NCBI GenBank assembly: GCA_964485395.1 | Contig: CAZAJF010000003.1 | Coordinates: forward strand, 62,001 to 126,000 | Source of the DNA: JANNSO01 sp964485395 | Lineage (GTDB): Bacteria; Spirochaetota; Spirochaetia; Treponematales; UBA12059 | DNA length: 64,000 nucleotides | Direction: 5' to 3' | In this document: piece by piece, positions 24,915 to 32,431 of the stretch | Numbering within the stretch: the stretch's first letter is position 1 | Layout of the letters: each line of letters opens with the position of its first letter | The notes under the pieces: generated by a model | Databases searched by the model: none | Seen by the model: only the letters and a program-made list of their open reading frames with translations | Told to the model about the DNA's origin: nothing | Made by a program: the position numbers and the translations under genes

Positions 24915-27596
24915 CTACCATTCCGCCTTATATGCGTGTATCATGTCGTTGGCGCTGCGGCAGATTATCTCTTCGCCTCCGTCGCCGTCAATGTCAAGGA
25001 AAGCCGGGAGGCCGCTGCCCGCCAACGGGAATCCCGGGAGCGAAGAAAAATCCGGCCTGAGTCCCTGAAGGGTATTGCCGTCGTTTCCTATGAATATTTC
25101 CTCTCGTCCGTCACCGTCCGCATCATGGACGAGCAAGCGCGAATTTCTGCCTTTTATGTTTTGTATCCTTGCCGGCCCTTCCGTTTTTCCGTCCCTTCCG
25201 ACGCGCCACAGGAGACCGTCCGTAGAGAGCAGCAGGAACGACGAGAGGCTTGCGGACCACACCGGGGCGGCGTCGAATACTCCATCGAGGTTCGCGGGGA
25301 ATCCATCCAGCGGAATTCCATCCGCGCCGTAGAGGCTGAAGCTGCCGGCTTCGCTGACGGCGCCAACGGCAATGGAGCCTCCTTCAAGCCCAGGGGCGAT
25401 GACTGGCTCGGCTGAAGCCAGCCCCTCCAGGCGTGCCGGCCAACCTGCCGCGATGGAGCCGGCAGGGTCGAACAGATACAGCATCGAGTCGAAGCTGCGC
25501 GGCAGTGCCGCGAATTGTCCCTCCCGCGAGACCGGCCGTGACCTGAGCTTTGCATGCAGGCTTGCCGAGAATGTTTTCGTCGCGTCGGCGCTTACGATCA
25601 TTATGGACGGTCCTTCGGAGACGGGAACGAGCAGCCTGCCTTTCGATATCGAGGGAATGCCCGTGGGCGACTGCCCCGTTACCAACGGAAATCCGGCGCG
25701 GAGACCCAGATTCGGGTCGAGGCAATAAACCGTTCCCCGTTCGGAGACTGCCCATACGTTTTCCGTCGTTTTGCCGCTGAGCGCGAGGCAGAGCAAGCCG
25801 CTTGCGTCCATGTCCGCCGAGAATCGCTCGCCCGACGAAAGGTTCATGGCCTCGACGGTGTCCTTGCCGGTCCAGTAAGCCATGGGTTCCCCCTGGGGGC
25901 TTATCGCGCATACGGGGTCTGCCATCATCCTCGAGCCCGAGTCAGCCGGAAATCCGGCGACTTCCGAGGCTCCCGCCGTGCTTTCCCTGACCGCCGCGAT
26001 CTCTATCCGCAATTCGCCGTTCCTGAAGGATACCGAAAAAGCGCCTCTGTTATATAATTTTAATGCAGCCGAAATTCCCTTGGACGAACGGAGGAAGAAC
26101 GGCGAGCTCCTGCCCAGGTCGTAATAGGCCATCATGGAGCTCTCTGCGGAAACCCGTCCGGCCGATGAGTCCCATCTGCCCGTCTTGGAAAGCAGCTTGC
26201 CGCCGCGCATCTGCTCCACGCAGGCCGCGAGGGTCTCGGCGGAGGACGAGGCGAAGAGGAATCCGCCTTCCGTCATGTAGAACGGTTCCACGAGATCGAT
26301 TCCAAGCGACTTGAGGAAGCCGTCGATGAAGTCCGGGAAGATTATCCGAGGAATTCTAACGCCGTTCACGGTTGCCGAGATGTCCCGGCCCGCGACGAGC
26401 GAGCCGAGCACTTCGTCGAATACGAGGCGGCGCGCCTTCTCGTCGGAGATTTTTACGAAGAATACCGGTGCGGGGCCGAAGGCGGTCCCGAAGACGCCGA
26501 CTTCGTCGCCCATCCATGAGAATAATATTTCATCACTTGTCTTGCCAAGGAGGAGCTTGGCGGCCTTGTCCGCCGAATCCTTGGCCGCAAGGGCCTGTTC
26601 CCCGAGCTTGCCGGAAAAATTAGCCCACAGGAATCCGGGGCTTCCCGCGGCCAGCAGGCTGAAATACTCGACGGACTCGGGCATGGCGCTCAGCGCGGCA
26701 GGAGTCCTGGAACGTTTGCCAAGCAGGGTCGAGACAGCCGGGTCGGACGATTCCGCCTTGGCGCGCAGGATGAGGCGTACCGCGCTGTCGGACAGGTCCA
26801 GGTCCGCCACGGAAAGCGCGGGAAACGAAACCGCGCGCAGCAACGAAGGCACGGGACCGCTGCCGGCGGCCGTTTCGGCCAGCAAGCTCGCGGTGTTGAC
26901 CAGTATCCGCAGGTTCCCCCGGGCCTTCTCCGCCATGAGCATTTGCACTTCTTCCGAAAAGGCGGTTCCGCCAAGCGCGTCCGTAAACAGGGATTCCGAA
27001 GAGGAGGCTATAAGAAGGTTCTTTATGGCGGCGACATAGACGGTGTTTTCGCCGCTGTGATATTCGAAGCGCTTGGGAATCGAATCGGGGTTCCACTCCA
27101 GGCCTTTGACCGGAAGTATCCATCGGGTGAGTTGCTTTCCGAACAGCTGCGCCAGCCTCGTCAAGCCGGAACGCCAACCAAGCTCGGCTACGGCTACGAA
27201 ATCGCCGCCGGGGTAATATGCGGCATCGGCCCGTACGTTCGCCAATTGCCTGAATTGCTTTGTTTGAAGAAAAGGGTTGGCACGGAGGCTGCGTACCGTC
27301 GAGCGGAGCCCTTGAGTCCCCGTCCCGGACAGAGCGGCGTCCAGAGCCTTGAGGTTGAGTACCTGCACGGCGAAATTGCTTGCGGAGGATGTGCTTGCGT
27401 AAAAGTCGAATCCGGAAGGGATATACCGCGCGGGATCCTTCCTGTCAACCAGGGTCGGCGCGAATACCGCGATGCCCGCGAGTAGCGGAATCCCGATCGC
27501 GAGCAATACGATCCACAAGATTATCCGCAAGGCGATCCTCGAGGCGCTTTTCTGGCGCGGTATCTTTTTATCGGTTATCCGGGGCGTTTCGCTCAC
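24915..27596 (-). CDS. Large single-pass envelope protein with DUF3352-like N-half and beta-propeller C-half
   Basis: 893 aa. I chose GTG at 27596 because AGGAGAG sits 6 bases upstream; a frame to 27707 would cross the divergent gene's start. One membrane helix near residues 20-45 (ALRIILWIVLLAIGIPLLAGIAV) anchors a large extracytoplasmic part. Residues about 55-540 show the pattern of DUF3352-like proteins (FDFYASTSSASNFAVQVL, YLGK-type strands). Residues about 575-893 form a PQQ/FG-GAP-type propeller with DADGDGREEIFIGNDG and DIDGDGGEEIICR calcium-binding-like blades. Likely membrane-anchored and periplasmic; role unknown. Confidence 0.7.
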   Translation of the reverse strand: MSETPRITDKKIPRQKSASRIALRIILWIVLLAIGIPLLAGIAVFAPTLVDRKDPARYIPSGFDFYASTSSASNFAVQVLNLKALDAALSGTGTQGLRSTVRSLRANPFLQTKQFRQLANVRADAAYYPGGDFVAVAELGWRSGLTRLAQLFGKQLTRWILPVKGLEWNPDSIPKRFEYHSGENTVYVAAIKNLLIASSSESLFTDALGGTAFSEEVQMLMAEKARGNLRILVNTASLLAETAAGSGPVPSLLRAVSFPALSVADLDLSDSAVRLILRAKAESSDPAVSTLLGKRSRTPAALSAMPESVEYFSLLAAGSPGFLWANFSGKLGEQALAAKDSADKAAKLLLGKTSDEILFSWMGDEVGVFGTAFGPAPVFFVKISDEKARRLVFDEVLGSLVAGRDISATVNGVRIPRIIFPDFIDGFLKSLGIDLVEPFYMTEGGFLFASSSAETLAACVEQMRGGKLLSKTGRWDSSAGRVSAESSMMAYYDLGRSSPFFLRSSKGISAALKLYNRGAFSVSFRNGELRIEIAAVRESTAGASEVAGFPADSGSRMMADPVCAISPQGEPMAYWTGKDTVEAMNLSSGERFSADMDASGLLCLALSGKTTENVWAVSERGTVYCLDPNLGLRAGFPLVTGQSPTGIPSISKGRLLVPVSEGPSIMIVSADATKTFSASLHAKLRSRPVSREGQFAALPRSFDSMLYLFDPAGSIAAGWPARLEGLASAEPVIAPGLEGGSIAVGAVSEAGSFSLYGADGIPLDGFPANLDGVFDAAPVWSASLSSFLLLSTDGLLWRVGRDGKTEGPARIQNIKGRNSRLLVHDADGDGREEIFIGNDGNTLQGLRPDFSSLPGFPLAGSGLPAFLDIDGDGGEEIICRSANDMIHAYKAEW

Positions 27597-27706
27597 GATG
27601 CTCTCCTCTGTCGACGCATACAGGAAATTAAGTTCGGTTAGCAATTGAATTTGCCTTAAAAGGCGCACTTGCGTCAACGCCTGAATAGTATTAGCATGAA
27701 TTCGCA

Positions 27707-28432
27707 ATGATAGATACCGAGCGGTTTTTCGACAGTGCGACGCTGCTTTCCCTGATCGCCTGCCTGTCGGCCGGACTTGCCGCGGGAATGCCCCTGCGTC
27801 TAGTTTTCTTGAAGAAAGACCCGCGAATCCGCTTCAGGATCCCGCTGTTTTTCGTGCTCTTAAGCATCAGTATCGGTTGTTCGGCCGCTGCCTTCATCCT
27901 GCTGTATCGATTAGGCGATTTTTTTCCTCATTTTTACCTTTATTGCATCTGTGGACTATCCGCGGGAGTCCTGTCCTCCCTTTTTCCCCGCAGCGCGGGA
28001 TTAAGCCTGCTGGCCGCCGCGGCCGCCCTTGTCTTTTTATCCTATGCGGTGACGGCGCGGCGCCATCCCCTTGAGCCGGACGTTCCCGCGGCGTGGCTGT
28101 ACGTGCAAGATTCCAAGCCCGGTCGGGCCGCTGTCGTCTTTAAGGATGTTTCGGGCAGCATGGCCCGGCAACTCGACTCGGGCTCGGTGAGCGTCGAAGC
28201 CGAGATTTTGCTCGTGCGCGGACCCTTAGGCGCGTTGACGGGGCGCCGGTATTATCGTTTTATAACCTTCGGTGACGTGCCGGCGAAACGATCCGATATT
28301 GTTACCGGTTTTTTGGGCTTGCTGGGCTTCGATCTCAGCTCCACTTCCACCGATCCTTTGCCCTTGCGCTATCTAGACTACTACACGCTGAGTTTCGACC
28401 CCTCGCTGAAAATTCACGCTTTCTCCCGCTAG
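27707..28432 (+). CDS. Polytopic membrane protein of unknown family
   Basis: 241 aa. Four or five hydrophobic helices occupy residues 10-125; the remainder is a soluble domain (PAAWLYVQDSKPGRAAVVFKDVSGSMARQLDSGSVSVEAEILL...) that I do not recognise. The ATG at 27707 is divergent from the GTG of the gene at 24915-27596, leaving about 110 bp for promoters. The ribosome site is poor, so the start is uncertain. No neighbour suggests a function. Confidence 0.6.
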   Translation: MIDTERFFDSATLLSLIACLSAGLAAGMPLRLVFLKKDPRIRFRIPLFFVLLSISIGCSAAAFILLYRLGDFFPHFYLYCICGLSAGVLSSLFPRSAGLSLLAAAAALVFLSYAVTARRHPLEPDVPAAWLYVQDSKPGRAAVVFKDVSGSMARQLDSGSVSVEAEILLVRGPLGALTGRRYYRFITFGDVPAKRSDIVTGFLGLLGFDLSSTSTDPLPLRYLDYYTLSFDPSLKIHAFSR

Positions 28433-28527
28433 GTTTTGTCGTGAAACCCTTGCATTTTTTCTTTTCATGGGCTATCGTCGGCTCAGCGCGCAAGCGGCGC
28501 AAGCGGCGCTTGCGTCGCCTTGTCATT

Positions 28528-28533
28528 TATAAT
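28528..28533 (+). promoter_or_regulatory. Consensus -10 box before the homocysteine-biosynthesis gene
   Basis: TATAAT at 28528-28533 is a perfect -10 hexamer 37 bp upstream of the ATG. There is no good -35 at 17-18 bp; the region upstream is a GC-rich repeat-like hairpin (GCGCAAGCGGCGCAAGCGGC and GCTTGCGTCGCC, about 28488-28520). The box alone makes a promoter plausible. Confidence 0.4.
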
Positions 28534-28570
28534 ACTTAACGAAGCGAAAGCCGGAAAAAGGGAGCCACTC

Positions 28571-29944
28571 ATGGGTACAGCGAAAAGTTTCGAAGATATC
28601 AATGCCAAGATCGCCAAGGGCGAGGCCGTCGTTTTTACCGCGGAGGAATTCAAGGCGCTGGCGGAGCGATGTTCCGCCGAAGATCTCGTGGACAAGGTGG
28701 ACGTGGTTACCGTCGCGACCTACGCGCCGATGTGCTCGAGCGGAGTATTCATTAATTTCGGGCACGGCAGCCCGCCTATCCGCATGGAGACCCTCAGCCT
28801 CAACGGGGTGCCGGTATACGGCGGCGTCGCCGCGGTGGACGGCTATCTGGGCGCCACGGCGGAATCCCAGGCCCAGCCGGGATACGGCGGCGGCCATGTT
28901 ATAGAAGATTTAATCGCCGGCAGGCAAGTGCTGCTCGAGGCGTCCGGCAAAGGCACCGATTGCTATCCCGCCAAAAGCGTAAAAACCTGGGTGGGCAAGG
29001 AAGACCTCAACGATTTCTATTTTTTCAACCCGAGGAACGCCTACCAAAATTACGGCGCCGCCGTCAACTCCGGCAAGAAGCGCCTGTGCACGTATCTCGG
29101 CGTCATCGAACCCGATGGCAAGAGCGTGTCTTACGCGACCTCCGGCGAGCTCAGCCCTCTCATGAACGACCCTGAATTGCGCACCATCGGAAAAGGAAGC
29201 CCCGTGTATATGGCCGGAACGGAAGGTACCGTAATAGACGCCGGAACCCAATACGACACGACGGTGCCGGTAAACGCCGCCGGCGTTCCGATCCGGGGCG
29301 CCAGGACCCTGGCCTTGAAGGCGGACGCCAAGAAAGCCAATCCCGATTTCGTCGCTGGCGCGCGCGTGGAGGGCTACGGTATTTCCCTGTTCGTCGGCGT
29401 AGCCTTCGCCATTCCCGTACTGGACGCGAAAATAGCCCGGAGCCTCTCCGTGCGTAATAAAGACATAACTGTTTTAGTAAAGGATTATTCCAAGCCCGAA
29501 AGACCGGTCGTCCTCGAAACCAATTACGAGGATCTGCGCTCCGGCCAAGTGGCGATAAACGGCGTGACTGCGAAGACGAGCTGCACCTCGTCGTTGGCCA
29601 AAGCCCGCGCGCTGTGCGTCGAGCTCAAAGCCAAGGTTCTCGACGGCACGTTTCCCGTGCGCGCTCCCTATGAGCCCCTGGCGCCCGTAGGTGTCGTGCG
29701 GCCGTTGACGATGCGAGACGCCGCCACCGAGAAGGAAAAGGCCAGCGATGCGCGATTCGGCAAAGTCGGCTATCTGCGAGCGCGTTGCGTGGATTGCGGC
29801 GCCTGTGCCGCGCATTGTCCCACCGGGGCCCTGACCATCGGAAATCCCGAATGGAAGCTGGGCTACGACGACTCCTTGTGCACGGCTTGCGGCGCGTGCG
29901 CCCCCTCTTGCATGCGGGACGCTCTTCGCCCTGCGGCACGCTGA
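28571..29944 (+). CDS. Homocysteine biosynthesis protein (HcyBio/DUF39, COG1900) fused to a 2x[4Fe-4S] ferredoxin
   Basis: 457 aa. The start at 28571 follows GGGAG. Residues 1-385 are the HcyBio (DUF39) domain: VTVATYAPMCSSGVFINFGHGSPPIR with its Cys near 60, TDCYPAKSVKTWV, and PIRGARTLALKADAK. In methanogens this protein (MA1821 type) is required for making homocysteine from aspartate semialdehyde and sulfide. The C-terminus (about 405-455) holds two ferredoxin Cys clusters, CVDCGACAAHCPTGAL and CTACGACAPSCMRDAL. In methanogens the ferredoxin module is on a separate partner, so this gene is a natural fusion. A UPF0280 gene follows after 28 bp. Confidence 0.88.
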   Translation: MGTAKSFEDINAKIAKGEAVVFTAEEFKALAERCSAEDLVDKVDVVTVATYAPMCSSGVFINFGHGSPPIRMETLSLNGVPVYGGVAAVDGYLGATAESQAQPGYGGGHVIEDLIAGRQVLLEASGKGTDCYPAKSVKTWVGKEDLNDFYFFNPRNAYQNYGAAVNSGKKRLCTYLGVIEPDGKSVSYATSGELSPLMNDPELRTIGKGSPVYMAGTEGTVIDAGTQYDTTVPVNAAGVPIRGARTLALKADAKKANPDFVAGARVEGYGISLFVGVAFAIPVLDAKIARSLSVRNKDITVLVKDYSKPERPVVLETNYEDLRSGQVAINGVTAKTSCTSSLAKARALCVELKAKVLDGTFPVRAPYEPLAPVGVVRPLTMRDAATEKEKASDARFGKVGYLRARCVDCGACAAHCPTGALTIGNPEWKLGYDDSLCTACGACAPSCMRDALRPAAR

Positions 29945-29972
29945 GCGGGTAGTTTTCGGCGCGGGGGATTCC

Positions 29973-30722
29973 ATGAGCGAGGAAAAAAAATATCGCCTGA
30001 TGCCCAAGGAGGGCAGATTCCGTACCTTTGAGATTCAGGCGGGGGAAACCGATGTTCTGGTGGGCGTCGACGCGGCGTCCTGGGATCCCGCCATGGCTTT
30101 CAGCCTTGCCGCCCACTTGGCGGCCGAGCGGAACGCGCTTCAGGTCTACATCAAGCGCTACCCTTTTTTTTCAGCAAGCTACGAGCCGCTGTCTCCGGAG
30201 GCCGACGCCCCGGATGTCGTGCGCCGAATGTCCGAGGCCGCGGCCATAGCGGGAGTCGGTCCCATGGCCGCCGTCGCCGGAACCATCGCGGGATCCGCCT
30301 GCCGCTTCCTCATGGAACACCATCGACCAGTTGAAGTCTTCATAGAGAATGGCGGCGATTGCGCCTTGAGCGTCGGAGAGCCTCTGGTGCTTTCCGTAAA
30401 CGCGGGATACTCGCGGTTCGGCGGTTCCATCGGAATAGAATTGCCGCCCGGCGATTGGGGCGTCGCGAGTTCCGCCGGCCGCCTGGGACACTCGAAGAGT
30501 TTCGGGGCGGCCGATGCCTGCACCGTCGTTTCCGACGACGCTTCCCTCGCGGATGCCTGGGCGACGGCTTTGGGAAACAGGGTCGGTTCCGCCGGGGACA
30601 TCGCGGCCGTGCTCGAATATTCAAGGACGGCGCGAGGCATCTCGGCGCTCTGCATCGTCGTCGGGGCGGAGGCCGGCTATCAAGGGGCTATGAGACTCAG
30701 GCGCGTTTCGGCCGGCGCCTAG
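29973..30722 (+). CDS. UPF0280/COG2122 family protein
   Basis: 249 aa, cytosolic. The family is related in fold to ApbE; landmarks are YPFFSASYEPLSP, MSEAAAIAGVGPMAAVAGTIA, EVFIENGGDCAL and GIELPPGDWGVASSAGRLGHSKSFGAADA. COG2122 (MA1715 in Methanosarcina) has been connected to efficient sulfide assimilation alongside the DUF39 protein, and here it sits next to that protein. The stop TAG shares the palindromic CTAG with the stop of the convergent MalY-type gene, a 4-bp overlap. Confidence 0.87.
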   Translation: MSEEKKYRLMPKEGRFRTFEIQAGETDVLVGVDAASWDPAMAFSLAAHLAAERNALQVYIKRYPFFSASYEPLSPEADAPDVVRRMSEAAAIAGVGPMAAVAGTIAGSACRFLMEHHRPVEVFIENGGDCALSVGEPLVLSVNAGYSRFGGSIGIELPPGDWGVASSAGRLGHSKSFGAADACTVVSDDASLADAWATALGNRVGSAGDIAAVLEYSRTARGISALCIVVGAEAGYQGAMRLRRVSAGA

Positions 30723-31891
30723 TTTTTTTTCCCGAACGCCGTCGCCAGCCTGTCGATGGCGAGATCCAGCGTCTTTCGGGTGCAGCCGAGGTTCATGCGC
30801 GCGAATCCCTCGCCGCCGGTGCCGAAGCGCGTACCCGGATCGAGCCAAATGCCCGTTTTTTCCAGTACCGCGGCGTAGACGTCGCCAGAAAGCCCCGCGG
30901 GCTTGAAATCCAGCCAGGCGAGGAACGTTCCCTCGCTCGGGTACATGGTTATGTCGGGAACCCTCGCCGCAAGCTGCCGCGATAAATGGTCGAAGTTACC
31001 TTTTATATACACGAGGGCTTCGTTGAGCCAGGTCTCGCCGTTCTCGTATGCGGCTTGCGCGGCGGCGCAGGCCATGCAATTGGGGCCGCTGATTCCCCCG
31101 GCCTCGGTCTCGTCGGCGAACGCGCGCCGGAGCTGCGGGTCGGGAATGGCTATGAGCGAGGTCTGCAGGCCCGCGATGTTGAAAGTCTTGCTCGGCGCCC
31201 AGCAGGATACGAGCCTCCTGCTGAGTTTTTTGCCGACGTTCAGGGACGCGATATGCTTGTTCGGAGAAAAGACCAGATCCGCGTGTATCTCGTCCGCGAT
31301 CACGATCAGGTCGTTTTTTTCGGCGATGTCGGTTATGGCCTCGAGCTCCATCCGGTTCCAGACGCGCCCGATCGGGTTGTGGGGCGAACAGAGAATGAGC
31401 ATGCGGGCACCGCGCGAGGCGGCTTCCAGCGCGGGTAGATCGAGCCTGTACCGTCCATCCACCAATTGCAGAGGGGCTTCCCGGACCGTGCGCTTGTTTT
31501 TTTCTATTAATGCCCGGAACGGGTGGTACACGGGCGGCATTATCACGATGCCGTCGTTTCTTTCGCTGTAGGCCCGGATTGCCGTGGCTATGGCAGGAAC
31601 GATTCCCGGGGAAAATTCCAGCCATTCCCGCGCGATGTCCGCGGAGTGCCGTTTTTTCATCCACTCGATAAAGGAGAGGAAAAAGCTCTCGGGCTTGCCG
31701 GCATAGCCGTACACCGGATGCTTGGCCCTGGTTACCACGGCTTCCACCACCGCGGGCGGCGATGCAATGTCCATGTCGGCGACCCACATGGGAATCACGC
31801 CGCCCGGCCAGTTCGGGCTGCGATCGCCCAGATAGCTCCACTTGATGGAGTCGAAAGAGGTCCTGTCCGGCGCGTTATCGAAATTGAACAA
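30719..31891 (-). CDS. MalY/PatB-type PLP enzyme (cystathionine beta-lyase-like C-S lyase)
   Basis: 390 aa, fold-type I aminotransferase class I/II. Landmarks are PMWVADMDIASPP (family hallmark near 34-46), GIVPAIATAIRAY, LCSPHNPIGRVW, IVIADEIHADL (Asp200 contacting the pyridine N) and WAPSKTFNIAGLQ with the PLP lysine at about 235, then FARMNLGCTR near the C-terminus. This is the MalY/PatB group that cleaves cystathionine or cysteine to release sulfide or homocysteine plus pyruvate and ammonia. It is transcribed after ridA (13-bp gap), and RidA-type enzymes clear the enamine/imine products of such lyases. Confidence 0.88.
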   Translation of the reverse strand: MFNFDNAPDRTSFDSIKWSYLGDRSPNWPGGVIPMWVADMDIASPPAVVEAVVTRAKHPVYGYAGKPESFFLSFIEWMKKRHSADIAREWLEFSPGIVPAIATAIRAYSERNDGIVIMPPVYHPFRALIEKNKRTVREAPLQLVDGRYRLDLPALEAASRGARMLILCSPHNPIGRVWNRMELEAITDIAEKNDLIVIADEIHADLVFSPNKHIASLNVGKKLSRRLVSCWAPSKTFNIAGLQTSLIAIPDPQLRRAFADETEAGGISGPNCMACAAAQAAYENGETWLNEALVYIKGNFDHLSRQLAARVPDITMYPSEGTFLAWLDFKPAGLSGDVYAAVLEKTGIWLDPGTRFGTGGEGFARMNLGCTRKTLDLAIDRLATAFGKKN

Positions 31892-31904
31892 GATGGTTTC
31901 CTTG

Positions 31905-32282
31905 CTAGAGCGCGATTATGGCTTCTATCTCGACGAGTCCGCCTTTGGGAAGCCCGGCGACGGCCACTGTCGAGCGGGCTGGTTTTTCAGCCATAAAATA
32001 TGATCCATACACTTCGTTGACGACGGCGAAATCGGCCATGTCCTTGAGGAAGATAGTCGTCTTGACTATCGAATCCACGGAGGCGCCGGCAGCCCGCGCC
32101 AAACCTGCTATGTTTTTCATGGCCCGGTCAGCCTGGTCCCGCACTCCCGCCGCCAATTCTCCCGTTTCGGGATCCAAACCGAGCTGCCCGGAGCAGAACA
32201 GGAGGCTGCCTGTCTGGACAGCCTGCGAATAGGGTCCGATAGCAGTGGGGGCTTCTTTGGTATTGATGATTTTCCGGTTCAT
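31905..32282 (-). CDS. ridA: RidA/YjgF-type enamine/imine deaminase
   Basis: 125 aa, a standard RidA. Landmarks are AIGPYSQAVQTGSLLFCSGQLGLDP and RSTVAVAGLPKGGLVEIEAIIAL, with the catalytic Arg at about 103 (KPARSTVAV). It hydrolyses 2-aminoacrylate and related reactive enamines to keto acids. AAGGAG precedes the ATG. It is the first gene of a two-gene unit with the PLP lyase, whose products it would detoxify. Confidence 0.93.
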   Translation of the reverse strand: MNRKIINTKEAPTAIGPYSQAVQTGSLLFCSGQLGLDPETGELAAGVRDQADRAMKNIAGLARAAGASVDSIVKTTIFLKDMADFAVVNEVYGSYFMAEKPARSTVAVAGLPKGGLVEIEAIIAL

Positions 32283-32431
32283 GAAGATTCTCCTTGATGT
32301 CCTGGGGCTTGGCGGTAACTGCCCTTAGCCGTCAGGTCGCTTCAGTATGAATGCAGTCTCGGTTTCTGTCAAACCCGGAGAAGCTGTTTTTTCTGGAAAA
32401 AGCGGAATCCCCATGGTATAGTTCTCGTACA

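Noticed and set aside
28466..28520. tRNA or small RNA gene in the GC-rich hairpin before the homocysteine gene
   Set aside because: No cloverleaf, anticodon arm or T-loop is present; GCAAGCGGCGCAAGCGGCGCTTGCG is a simple short repeat and inverted repeat.
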